A stretch of 64,000 nt of DNA from Pseudomonas fulva (GTDB taxonomy: Bacteria > Pseudomonadota > Gammaproteobacteria > Pseudomonadales > Pseudomonadaceae). Below, in pieces: positions 56,716-64,000 of the stretch. The notes under the pieces were generated by a model, which saw only the letters and a program-made list of their open reading frames with translations, had not been told where the DNA came from and ran no database searches. Positions within the stretch are counted from its first letter, which is position 1. Each line of letters starts with the position of its first letter. A program made the translations under genes and the position numbers. The stretch is from positions 3,286,001 to 3,350,000 of the forward strand of contig NZ_CP082928.1 in the NCBI RefSeq assembly GCF_023517795.1, written 5' to 3'.

Positions 56716-57960
56716 TTATCGAGATCTGTCTTCCAGCCAGCGCGCCATGCCTTGGCCCGCCACGCGGCCGCTGGCGAAACAGGCGGTGAGCAGGTAGCCG
56801 CCGGTGGGCGCCTCCCAGTCGAGCATCTCGCCGGCGCAGAAGGTGCCGGGCAGGGCGCTCAGCATCAGATTGTCGTCGAGAGCTTCGAAGGGCACGCCGC
56901 CGGCGCTGCTGATCGCTTCTTCGATGGGGCGTGGCCGGCACAGGGTGATCGGCAGCGCCTTGATGGCGGCAGCCAAACGCCGAGGATCGGCGAACTGCTC
57001 GGCAGGCGTCAGCTCGCGCAGCAGCGCCGCCTTCACGCCATCCAGGCCGGCCTGGCGATGCAGATGTTTGGCCATGGAGTGCGAACCGCGCGGTTTGCTA
57101 AGCGCCTTGCCGAGTGCTTCTTCACTGCGCTGTGGCAATAGGTCCAGATACACAGTGCAGCTGCCGTCGCGGCTGATGCGCTGGCGAATCCCGGCGGACA
57201 GGGCGTACACCAGGCTGCCCTCGATACCGGTGGCGGTGAGCACGAATTCACCGGGTCGTGACGCTTCGCCTGGCAAGCCCAGTGCCACGTTCTTCAGCGG
57301 CGCGCCGGCGAATTTATCGCGCAGCAACGGGCTCCACGCCTCGACATCGAAACCGCAGTTGCTCGGCTGCAGCGGCGCAACGGGCACGCCGGCCCGTTGC
57401 AGGTGCGCTACCCAGCTGCCATCGGAACCAAGCCGCGGCCAGCTGCCACCGCCCAGGGCCAGCAGCACCGCATCGGCGCGTACCGCACGCTCACCCTCGG
57501 GGCTGGCCACGCGCAGACTGCCGTCTCCGTTCCAGCCCAGCCAGCGGTGCCGGGTATGCAGCTGCACGCCGGCCTCGCGCAGGCGCTTGAGCCAGGCGCG
57601 CAGCAGCGGCGCGGCCTTCATGTCGGTAGGAAATACGCGGCCCGAAGTGCCGACGAAGGTGTCGATGCCCAGGCCATGAATCCACTGGCGCAGCGTGTCG
57701 GCGTCGAAGCCTTGCAACAGCCTGTCGATCTGTTCCTGGCGTTCGTTGTAGCGGGCGACAAAGGCCGGGTAGGCCTCGGAATGGGTGATGTTCATGCCGC
57801 CGACGCCAGCGAGCAGAAACTTGCGGCCCAGCGAGGGCATGGCGTCGAAGAGGTCGACCCGCACCCCGGCGAGCGCCAGGGTTTCGGCGGCCATCAGGCC
57901 GGCGGGGCCGCCGCCGATGATGGCGACCGAGTGGGCGGTGGGCGGGAGAGAGTCGGTCAT
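56716..57960 (-). CDS. HI0933-like flavoprotein (TIGR03862-type)
   Basis: A 414-residue FAD-binding protein counted from the ATG at 57960. The Rossmann motif is VAIIGGGPAGLMAAETLALA, followed by LGRKFLLAGVGGMNIT and the second dinucleotide site LLALGGGSWPRLG; the C-terminus has GTFCAGEMLDWEAPTGGYLL. This matches the YhiN/HI0933 group, related to Rossmann oxidoreductases of unknown substrate. Confidence 0.85.
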   Translation of the reverse strand: MTDSLPPTAHSVAIIGGGPAGLMAAETLALAGVRVDLFDAMPSLGRKFLLAGVGGMNITHSEAYPAFVARYNERQEQIDRLLQGFDADTLRQWIHGLGIDTFVGTSGRVFPTDMKAAPLLRAWLKRLREAGVQLHTRHRWLGWNGDGSLRVASPEGERAVRADAVLLALGGGSWPRLGSDGSWVAHLQRAGVPVAPLQPSNCGFDVEAWSPLLRDKFAGAPLKNVALGLPGEASRPGEFVLTATGIEGSLVYALSAGIRQRISRDGSCTVYLDLLPQRSEEALGKALSKPRGSHSMAKHLHRQAGLDGVKAALLRELTPAEQFADPRRLAAAIKALPITLCRPRPIEEAISSAGGVPFEALDDNLMLSALPGTFCAGEMLDWEAPTGGYLLTACFASGRVAGQGMARWLEDRSR

Positions 57961-57989
57961 GGCGGTATCGGCAGGGCAAAGGGCGAAGT

Positions 57990-58910
57990 TTACCCGAGCC
58001 CTCGCTGCTGCCATACCCGCGCGGCGCTGTGGTGGAGGATGCCGTGGCGGCGAGCCAGGGCGTGGCGGTCCTTGCTGTAGCCGCCGCCGATCAACCCGAC
58101 CACGGGAATGTCGCGGCCCAGGCAGTGGTTGAGCACGGCCTCGTCGCGAGCCGCTACGCCGGCGTCGGTGAGTTGCAGGTAGCCCAGGGCGTCGTCCTGG
58201 TGCACGTCGACGCCGGCGTCGTAGAGCACGATGTCCGGCTGGTACAACGCCAGCAGGTACCCCAGGGTGTCGTCGACCACCTTGAGGTAATCGGCATCAC
58301 CCATGCCGCGGGGCAGCGGGATATCCCAGTCGCTGCTGGCCTTGCGCGCCGGGTAATTCTGCTCGCAGTGCAGGGAGACGGTGACCGCGTCGGGTGCGTC
58401 CTCCAGCAGTCGCGCGGTGCCATCGCCCTGGTGCACGTCGCAGTCGAAGATCAGCACGCGCCCGGCCTTGCCGCTTGCCAGCAGGTAGCGGGCGATCACC
58501 GCCAGGTCGTTGAAGATGCAGAAGCCGGCCGGGTAATCATAGTGGGCGTGGTGGGTGCCGCCGGCCAGATGACAGGCCAGGCCGTGCTGCAATGCCTGCT
58601 CGGTGGCCAGCAGCGAGCCGCCTACGGCGCGTACGGTTCGCCGCGCCAGCGCCGGGCTCCACGGCAGGCCGAGGCGGCGCCCGTCTTCATGGCTCAGTGC
58701 GCCGCTCAGGTAGCGCTCGATATAGGCGGGGCAGTGGCAGAGGGCGAGGATATCGGCCGGGCAGATTTCGGGCCGCAGCAGTTCTTCATCCCGAGTCAGG
58801 CCGCTGGCCACCAGGTGGTCGCGCAGCAGGCGGAATTTCTCCATCGGGAAGCGATGGCCGTCGGGGAACGGCGGGCTGTAGTCGTCGTGGTAGATCAGCG
58901 GCAGGGGCAT
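57990..58910 (-). CDS. Histone deacetylase-like amidohydrolase
   Basis: A 306-residue member of the HDAC/acetoin-utilisation/APAH superfamily, counted from the ATG at 58910 (MPLPLIYHDDYSPPFPDGHR). Motifs: GGTHHAHYDYPAGFCIFND (catalytic His pair), FDCDVHQGDGTA (zinc Asp and His), and LYDAGVDVHQDD (second zinc Asp). It probably deacetylates small amides, polyamines or lysines. Divergent from the GNAT gene, 37 bases apart. Confidence 0.87.
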   Translation of the reverse strand: MPLPLIYHDDYSPPFPDGHRFPMEKFRLLRDHLVASGLTRDEELLRPEICPADILALCHCPAYIERYLSGALSHEDGRRLGLPWSPALARRTVRAVGGSLLATEQALQHGLACHLAGGTHHAHYDYPAGFCIFNDLAVIARYLLASGKAGRVLIFDCDVHQGDGTARLLEDAPDAVTVSLHCEQNYPARKASSDWDIPLPRGMGDADYLKVVDDTLGYLLALYQPDIVLYDAGVDVHQDDALGYLQLTDAGVAARDEAVLNHCLGRDIPVVGLIGGGYSKDRHALARRHGILHHSAARVWQQRGLG

Positions 58911-58947
58911 ACAATGGCGGTCATCGGGTGAACCTGAGGCAGTATGC

Positions 58948-59514
58948 ATGAGAAGCGAAAGGGATGGGGCCGAACTGCAGACGCCGCGCCTGCACCTGCG
59001 CGCCTGGCGTGACGAGGACCTGGACGAACTGGCCACGCTGTGTGCGGATCCGGCAGTGATGCGCCATTTCCCGGCGCCCCTGAGCCGCGAGCAGAGCCAG
59101 GCGTTGCTCACCCGCCTGCAAGCGCACTTCGCACAGCACGGCTTCACCTTCTGGTCGCTGTGGCATCGCGAGGATGGGCGCTTCGTCGGCATGACCGGGC
59201 TGGCCCAGGTCGGCTTCGAGGCGAGCTTCACGCCGGCGGTGGAGATCGGCTGGCGCCTGTCGCCGGCATTCTGGGGGCAGGGCCTTGCCAGGGAAGCGGC
59301 GCGCGCTTCGCTGGATTTTGCCTTTGCGCGGCTGGCGGTTGATCGCGTGGTGGCGTTCACCACGCTTTCCAATACACCATCGCAGCGGGTGATGCAGGCC
59401 CTCGGCATGCAGCCGGCCGGCGAGTTCGAGCACCCGGCGCTGGCGCCTGAGCATCCACTATGTCGGCACGTGCTGTACGAACTCCCCCGGGATAAATGGC
59501 CGAAGCGGGGCTGA
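58948..59514 (+). CDS. GNAT acetyltransferase, RimJ/RimL-like
   Basis: A 188-residue acetyltransferase. LQTPRLHLRAWRDEDLDELA is the N-terminal motif, GWRLSPAFWGQGLAREAARA the acetyl-CoA loop (QGLA), and LSNTPSQRVMQALGM the last conserved stretch. It resembles RimJ/RimL proteins that acetylate small molecules or protein N-termini; target unknown. Confidence 0.85.
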   Translation: MRSERDGAELQTPRLHLRAWRDEDLDELATLCADPAVMRHFPAPLSREQSQALLTRLQAHFAQHGFTFWSLWHREDGRFVGMTGLAQVGFEASFTPAVEIGWRLSPAFWGQGLAREAARASLDFAFARLAVDRVVAFTTLSNTPSQRVMQALGMQPAGEFEHPALAPEHPLCRHVLYELPRDKWPKRG

Positions 59515-59635
59515 GCCTGTCGCATGCCTCGCCATCGTACGATTCCTGAGCGCCGGCAAAGGCATTACCATTCACCGTCCGCGCAGCCCGCGCGGTTCGC
59601 AGCATTGCCCTGGGTAGGGCTCGTGGAGAACCGTT

Positions 59636-60505
59636 ATGAGTCAAGTCCTGCAAGAGTTGGTGGCACTGCTGAGCCTGGAAGCCATCGAGGAAAACCTGTT
59701 CCGCGGCGTCAGCCAGGATCTGGGCTTTCGCCAGCTCTTTGGTGGTCAGGTGCTTGGCCAGTGCGTGTCGGCGGCCACCCAGACGGTCGAGGCCGATCGC
59801 CATGTGCATTCGCTGCACGGCTACTTCCTGCGCCCGGGCGACGCCGCCTTGCCGGTGGTCTATCAGGTCGACCGCGTGCGTGACGGCGGCAGCTTCAGCA
59901 CCCGCCGGGTCACCGCGGTGCAGAAGGGCAAGGCGATCTTTACCTGCAGCGCCTCGTTCCAGAATCAGGAAGAGGGCTTCCATCATCAGGTGCAGATGCC
60001 CGACGTGCCTGGCCCCGAGGGCCTGCGTTCGGAAACCGAACTGGCCAGCCTGGTGGCCGACTCCCTGCCACCGAGGGTGCGCGAGCGGGTGCTGTTCGAC
60101 AAACCCATCGAGATCCGCCCGGTCACCGTCGACAACCCGTTTTCCCCCCAGGTCAGCGAGCCGGCCAAGTACGTGTGGTTCCGCGCCGATGGCGAGCTGC
60201 CCGACACACCGGCCATTCACAAGTACCTGCTGGGCTACGCCTCGGATTTCAACCTGCTGACCACCTCGATGCTGCCCCACGGCGTGTCGGTGTGGCAGAA
60301 GTTCATGCAGGTCGCCAGCCTCGATCACGCCATCTGGTTCCACGGCAACCTGCGCATGGACGACTGGCTGCTCTACGCCATGGACAGCCCCTGGGCCGGC
60401 AACGCCCGTGGCTTCTCGCGCGGCAGCGTATTCAACCGCCAGGGCCAGCTGGTCGCCTCGGTGGCCCAGGAAGGGTTGATCCGTTTGCGCGAGGACTGGC
60501 GCTGA
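59636..60505 (+). CDS. tesB: Acyl-CoA thioesterase II
   Basis: A 289-residue double-hotdog thioesterase. The hallmark is LFRGVSQDLGFRQLFGGQVLGQ and HSLHGYFLRPGD in the first half, and ASLDHAIWFHGNLRMDDWLLY with the catalytic Asp in the second. It cleaves medium and long acyl-CoAs in the cytoplasm. A GC-rich inverted repeat follows the stop. Confidence 0.93.
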   Translation: MSQVLQELVALLSLEAIEENLFRGVSQDLGFRQLFGGQVLGQCVSAATQTVEADRHVHSLHGYFLRPGDAALPVVYQVDRVRDGGSFSTRRVTAVQKGKAIFTCSASFQNQEEGFHHQVQMPDVPGPEGLRSETELASLVADSLPPRVRERVLFDKPIEIRPVTVDNPFSPQVSEPAKYVWFRADGELPDTPAIHKYLLGYASDFNLLTTSMLPHGVSVWQKFMQVASLDHAIWFHGNLRMDDWLLYAMDSPWAGNARGFSRGSVFNRQGQLVASVAQEGLIRLREDWR

Positions 60506-60810
60506 GTCGCTGCCGCAAACCCTGCGAACGGGCAGCGCCCGGCTGGGCTGCCCAGGCCGGTATGCCTTTTGTGCTGTAGGAAATTGGCCCGAAAGGTGTC
60601 TGGTCATTTCTTACGTCAATAAGGCTTTCCCTTTCAAATCAGTGTGTTGAGGCCTCCTCCGCGCCAAGGCGACGCATGCAGGGCAGTTTTTCTGGCATGT
60701 GCATTTGCCTGAACGTGGTCGACGCTTGTTCTGTCTCCCCAGTAATACCCGGTTGTCGCACCTGCGCGGGTTCACACATGGGAGTGTCCTCGGGTCTGCA
60801 GGAGACGGAT
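60506..60810. other. Intergenic region before fimbrial operon
   Basis: 305 bases. Just after tesB the inverted repeat GGGCAGC...GCTGCCC (60530-60553, 10-base loop) is a possible terminator without a T-run. The remainder, with an AT-richer section near 60590-60650, must hold the fimbrial operon promoter; no clear -35/-10 or operator was found. Confidence 0.45.
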
Positions 60811-61341
60811 ATGCGTCGTTCATCGTTACTTGTTTCATCCCTTCTGGCTCTGGCCATGACATCAACCGTTCAGGCGGCCGGCACCGTGACCGGGCAACTG
60901 GGTATCCAGCTGGTCATCACCGACGGTTGCACCGTGGGCAACGGCAGCGCCGGTGGCACCTTCGGCACCATCGATTTCGGCAGCGTGGCGGCCATCACCA
61001 CGACCCTGGAGGCCCAATCCGTCGGCTCCGGTGGCGGCGGCTCGTTCAGCGTGACCTGCAACACCGGTACCGACTTCAGCGTGACCCTCGACAGTGGCGC
61101 CAACGCGGCCGGCACCCAGCGCAACATGACCAATGGCACCGACTCCATCGCCTACAACCTCTTTCAGGATCCAGGCCGCACCACGCCCTGGGGCGATGGC
61201 AGCAATGGCGGCGACACCCTGGCCACCACCGGCACCGGCGTGGCGCAGGAACTGGTCGTCTACGGCCAGGTGCCACCGCGCACCCAGGTACCGTCGGTGG
61301 GTACCTACACCGATACCGTTCAGGTGACCGTGGCCTGGTGA
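60811..61341 (+). CDS. csuA/B: Csu-type fimbrial subunit (spore coat U domain), first
   Basis: A 176-residue secreted pilin with signal peptide MRRSSLLVSSLLALAMTSTV ending near QAAG. The body is a spore-coat-U/CsuA/B Ig-like fold with a disulfide pair (ITDGCTV, TCNTGTDFSVTLDSGAN) and the C-terminal donor/groove strand TYTDTVQVTVAW. It is the first and most likely major subunit of an archaic chaperone-usher pilus used in biofilm formation. Start at the ATG at 60811; upstream in-frame Mets are not preceded by a signal sequence. Confidence 0.88.
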   Translation: MRRSSLLVSSLLALAMTSTVQAAGTVTGQLGIQLVITDGCTVGNGSAGGTFGTIDFGSVAAITTTLEAQSVGSGGGGSFSVTCNTGTDFSVTLDSGANAAGTQRNMTNGTDSIAYNLFQDPGRTTPWGDGSNGGDTLATTGTGVAQELVVYGQVPPRTQVPSVGTYTDTVQVTVAW

Positions 61342-61386
61342 GTATTGCCGGGCAACGCGCTCGGCATGACCTGTTTGGAAGCTTCC

Positions 61387-61899
61387 ATGTCCGTTTTTCG
61401 GCCCGTTCGATTCGTGGCGCTCCTGGCGTTCGTCCCCGGTTTGCTCCTCGCCGCCACCAAGACCGCGACCATCGGCCTGTTCGCCGAAGTGTTGCCGGCC
61501 TGCAGCGCGGGCAGCACCGCGGCCAGCGACCTGGGTCAGTTCGGCACCTTCGATTTCGGCACCCGCTCGCTGTTGAGCACGGCGCTGGATGTCACCGGGC
61601 AGCCGGGCAATGGCGCATTGCGTGTCAACTGCCTGAGCAACACGCCCTACCAGGTGCTGATCAGCGCCGGTGGCAGTGGCAACGTCAATGCGCGGCGGCT
61701 GAGCGGGCCCAACGCGCAGATCGCCTACAACCTCTATACCTCGTCGAATTACCAGACGGTGTGGGACAACACCGTCGGTATCAGCCGTACCGGTACCGGG
61801 CAGGACCAGTGGCTGCCGGTTTATGGGCGGGTACCGGCGCAGCGTTCGCCGGCGGCCGGCACCTACCGCGACACGGTCACCGTCACGGTGAAGTGGTGA
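61387..61899 (+). CDS. csuA: Csu-type fimbrial subunit, second
   Basis: A 170-residue spore-coat-U domain protein. Signal peptide MSVFRPVRFVALLAFVPGLL then TKTATIGLFAEVLPACSAGS; it has the same Cys spacing and ending YRDTVTVTVKW as the other subunits. A GGAAG ribosome site precedes the ATG at 61387. It overlaps the next subunit start by 4 bases. Confidence 0.86.
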   Translation: MSVFRPVRFVALLAFVPGLLLAATKTATIGLFAEVLPACSAGSTAASDLGQFGTFDFGTRSLLSTALDVTGQPGNGALRVNCLSNTPYQVLISAGGSGNVNARRLSGPNAQIAYNLYTSSNYQTVWDNTVGISRTGTGQDQWLPVYGRVPAQRSPAAGTYRDTVTVTVKW

Positions 61900-62444
61900 A
61901 GCGGCTGCGCGGCTTCGGCCTGCTGACGATGGCGGCGGTCGTCCCGGTGCTGGCCGATACCGGCACCAACGAGCTGCGCGTCGATCGGCTGTTTCAGGTG
62001 CGCGCCGTGGTGACCCAGGGCTGCCTGCTGGGCAGTGGCGCCAGCGACCTGAGCAGCTACGGCACCATCAGCTTCGGGCAGATCAGCAACCTCAACAGTG
62101 CGGTAAACCGTACCAGTACGCCGGGCGGTGGTTCCATCGTGCTGCAGTGCACGCCCGGCACCCGGCTGACCATCGGCATCGGCTCGGGTGCCAATGCCGG
62201 CAGCGTCAGCGGCGGTCGTTTCCTGGCCAGGGGCACGGAGCGGCTGCGTTACCAGCTCTACCAGGACGCCGCCTTCAGCACCGTATGGGGCGATGGCAGC
62301 AACGGCGCCGCCGCGCTCAGCACGACGTTTCCGGCAGCCGGCGGCACCCAGAGTTACCCGGTCTATGCTCGGTTGTTCAACGTCACACCCATGCCCAGCG
62401 CGGGTATCTACAGCGATGTGGTCACCGTGACCATCAGTTATTGA
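61896..62444 (+). CDS. csuB: Csu-type fimbrial subunit, third
   Basis: A 182-residue spore-coat-U domain protein starting at a GTG that overlaps the previous stop (GTGA). Short signal peptide (KRLRGFGLLTMAAVVPVLAD), Cys pair (TQGCLLG, LQCTPGTRLTIGIGSGAN) and the closing strand IYSDVVTVTISY. Probably a minor or adaptor subunit of the same pilus. Confidence 0.84.
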   Translation: MKRLRGFGLLTMAAVVPVLADTGTNELRVDRLFQVRAVVTQGCLLGSGASDLSSYGTISFGQISNLNSAVNRTSTPGGGSIVLQCTPGTRLTIGIGSGANAGSVSGGRFLARGTERLRYQLYQDAAFSTVWGDGSNGAAALSTTFPAAGGTQSYPVYARLFNVTPMPSAGIYSDVVTVTISY

Positions 62445-62511
62445 ACAGGGAGATGCATATGTATCGAGCAGAAGGCAGCACCTCGAGTCCCGTTGGGGCC
62501 CTCTCGTCACG

Positions 62512-63240
62512 TTGCTGCTGGCGTTGTTCGCGAGCCATGCAGGTGCCGCTAGTTCGGTGCTGATCTGGCCGATCAATCCGCTGATCGAGGCCGACCAGAA
62601 GGCGGTGGCGCTGTGGCTGGAGAACCGCGGCCAGGCGCCCGTGAACCTGCAGGTGCGGGTGATGAGCTGGCAGCAGGCGGGTTTCGAGGATCGTCTCGAT
62701 GCCCAGCGCGAGGTGATCGGCAGCCCGCCGGTGGTCACCATCGGGCCGGGCAAGCGGCAGATGATCCGCCTCATGGCCATGCAGGCGCCACAGCCAGGGG
62801 TGCAGCAGGCCTACCGGGTGTTGATCGACGAAATGCTCGACAACGACGCCGCGGCCGATCCGCAACTGGGGGTGAAATTCCAGATGCGCTATTCGATTCC
62901 GCTGTTCGTGTTCGGCGCTGGCGCAGCGCCCGAGCGCGAGCAGAAGCCGGGCGGCGAGGGCCTGAAGACCCTGGCGCCGCAACTGAGCTATCAGGTGCAG
63001 CAGCAGGGCTCGGTGCGTTACCTGCTGGTGCGCAATGACGGCACCGCCCATGCCCGGCTGTCGGCGGTGCGCTTCAGCCGCGGCGGCCGGCAGCAGGTGG
63101 TGGCCGAAGGGTTGTTGGGCTACGTGCTGCCAGGCGCGCAGATGCGCTGGCCGCTGCCGGCCGGGGTGAGCGCGGAGGGCGCGACACTGCAGGCGATGGT
63201 CAATGATCGCAGCGAGCCGTTGACGATAACGGGGCGCTGA
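62512..63240 (+). CDS. csuC: Fimbrial periplasmic chaperone (CsuC-like), 5' end unclear
   Basis: A 242-residue PapD-like chaperone, read from a TTG at 62512. The core has VLIWPINPLIEADQKAVALW and the typical TIGPGKRQMIRLM, then a second Ig domain (QGSVRYLLVRNDGTAHARLS). Upstream of the TTG the same frame encodes a good signal peptide (SSRRQHLESRWGPLVTLLLA) but has no ATG/GTG; the expected ATGs with ribosome site AACAGGGAG (62453 and 62459) are in another frame. So a single-base indel near the start, or a non-standard start, is likely. Confidence 0.82.
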   Translation: MLLALFASHAGAASSVLIWPINPLIEADQKAVALWLENRGQAPVNLQVRVMSWQQAGFEDRLDAQREVIGSPPVVTIGPGKRQMIRLMAMQAPQPGVQQAYRVLIDEMLDNDAAADPQLGVKFQMRYSIPLFVFGAGAAPEREQKPGGEGLKTLAPQLSYQVQQQGSVRYLLVRNDGTAHARLSAVRFSRGGRQQVVAEGLLGYVLPGAQMRWPLPAGVSAEGATLQAMVNDRSEPLTITGR

Positions 63241-63267
63241 GCCATGGGCGGCGGTGGTTGCTGATCG

Positions 63268-64000
63268 ATGGGCCGGCCGTGCTGGCTGGGCCTGCTGCTG
63301 TGGCTGGCGGGGCCGATGGCGTGGGCGCAAATGCCGGATGAGTACGTTCTCTACCTGGAGTTGGTGGTCAATGAAATGTCGACCGAGCGCATCGTGCCCG
63401 TGACCTACCGGGCCGGCCGTTACTTCATCGACAGCGAGGAGCTGCGCGCCGTCGGGGTTGCGCTGGACGAGACGCTGAGCGGCCCCCAGGACCTGGCTGG
63501 CATTGATGGCCTGCAGAGCGAGTATCAGCAGGAACTCCAGCAGCTCAAGCTGACCCTGCCCAGCGACTGGCTGCCCACCCAGACCCTGGGCCGGACCCAG
63601 GTTTACGACGGCGTCGAGGCGCAGAGTTCGTTCGGGGCGCTGCTCAATTACGACGTTTATTACAGCGACAGCGATCAGGGCTCGCGCCTGCTCAATGGCT
63701 GGCTGGAGCAACGGCTGTTCGGCGGCATGGGGCGCCTGAGCAATACGGGGGTGTACCGCCATGCGTTCGCGGGCGATCCGGCCCAGGGCGACGGCTACCT
63801 GCGTTACGACACCTTCTGGCGCTACAACGATCAGCCGCGCATGCTCAGTTACGCCGCCGGTGATCTGGTCACCGGCGCGCTGACCTGGAACCGCGCGGTG
63901 CGTATCGGTGGCGTGCAGGTGTCGCGCAATTTCGGCCTGCGCCCTGACCTGATCACCTATCCGCTGCCCAGCTTCAGCGGCGATGCGGCGGTACCCACCT
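63268..64000 (+). CDS. csuD: Fimbrial outer membrane usher (CsuD-like), partial
   Basis: The first 244 codons of an usher; it runs off the right edge. Signal peptide MGRPCWLGLLLWLAGPMAWA is followed by the N-terminal periplasmic domain (YVLYLELVVNEMSTERIVPV) and the start of the beta-barrel (LNYDVYYSDSDQGSRLLNGW, then WRYNDQPRMLSYAAGDLVTG). It secretes and assembles the pilus subunits passed on by the chaperone. Gene order subunits-chaperone-usher is that of the Acinetobacter csu operon. Confidence 0.87.
   Translation, partial: MGRPCWLGLLLWLAGPMAWAQMPDEYVLYLELVVNEMSTERIVPVTYRAGRYFIDSEELRAVGVALDETLSGPQDLAGIDGLQSEYQQELQQLKLTLPSDWLPTQTLGRTQVYDGVEAQSSFGALLNYDVYYSDSDQGSRLLNGWLEQRLFGGMGRLSNTGVYRHAFAGDPAQGDGYLRYDTFWRYNDQPRMLSYAAGDLVTGALTWNRAVRIGGVQVSRNFGLRPDLITYPLPSFSGDAAVPT

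Noticed and set aside
60699..62444. Single long frame of 581 codons across the fimbrial genes
   Set aside because: Only its last part (61896-62444) is a real subunit; the rest is an alternative frame of two clear spore-coat-U genes with signal peptides.
62434..63762. Minus-strand frame of 442 codons under chaperone and usher
   Set aside because: Shadow of the chaperone and usher genes, with unnatural composition.
1..64000. CRISPR array or tRNA/rRNA genes
   Set aside because: No regularly spaced repeats and no cloverleaf-like sequence were noticed on either strand by eye; island ends were checked for a tRNA attachment site and none was seen.

Overview
The window looks like a Pseudomonas chromosome. 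Right of about position 42,680 the DNA is GC-rich with typical Pseudomonas core genes: hrpB, gbuA/gbuR, gudD, rhlE, tesB and a Csu-type fimbrial cluster. Left of that point the genes are clearly less GC-rich, coding is looser, and the content is accessory: efflux pumps, isolated regulators, antiviral systems and recombinases.

The change falls at a sharp junction. At about 42,683 a native hrpB helicase gene begins abruptly in its DEXH motif, without its first ~127 codons. A second, complete and diverged hrpB lies at 33,609-36,161, separated from the remnant by a tight minus-strand operon of three tyrosine-recombinase-like proteins and one small coiled-coil protein (36,213-42,597). The simplest reading is a large mobile island inserted in hrpB that carries a replacement hrpB. 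The missing 5' part of the native gene is not in the window, so the island probably covers everything from position 1 to ~42,680 and continues to the left.

Island layout, left to right: (1) a partial response regulator diverging from a MacA-MacB-outer membrane factor pump (417-5085); (2) a small lipoprotein and a PqiA-PqiA-PqiB-PqiC envelope transport operon (5094-8846); (3) a MexAB-OprM-type RND pump flanked by two TetR regulators, with a 26-bp palindromic operator (8947-16228); (4) a secreted agarase-like glycoside hydrolase (16676-18868); (5) a TetR gene convergent with an MFS transporter that has two tandem palindromic operators (19595-21456); (6) a worn stretch with a frameshifted DUF3422 gene and an orphan AbrB-type protein (21.5-23.9 kb); (7) a defence block: a HEPN protein plus PD-(D/E)XK-like protein pair on the minus strand (24259-26671), a two-gene CBASS with a Cap15-like membrane effector and a CD-NTase (27443-29195), and an AbpA/AbpB-like nuclease-helicase pair (29402-33207); (8) the hrpB copy and the recombinase operon.

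The core right of the junction holds the hrpB remnant, a guanidino-compound catabolic cluster (TPP decarboxylase, Na+/solute symporter, GbuA, divergent GbuR), glucarate dehydratase with a LacI regulator and two perfect operators, a YciC-like membrane protein, an NYN protein, a DnaQ-like exonuclease, an RhlE-like RNA helicase, a VOC protein, a flavoprotein, an HDAC-like amidohydrolase, a GNAT acetyltransferase, TesB, and the start of a Csu-like chaperone-usher operon that runs off the right edge.

The best candidates for new biology are the HEPN/PD-(D/E)XK pair and the hrpB-targeting recombinase island with its built-in replacement gene. No computation or database search was run; family names rest on motif recognition.
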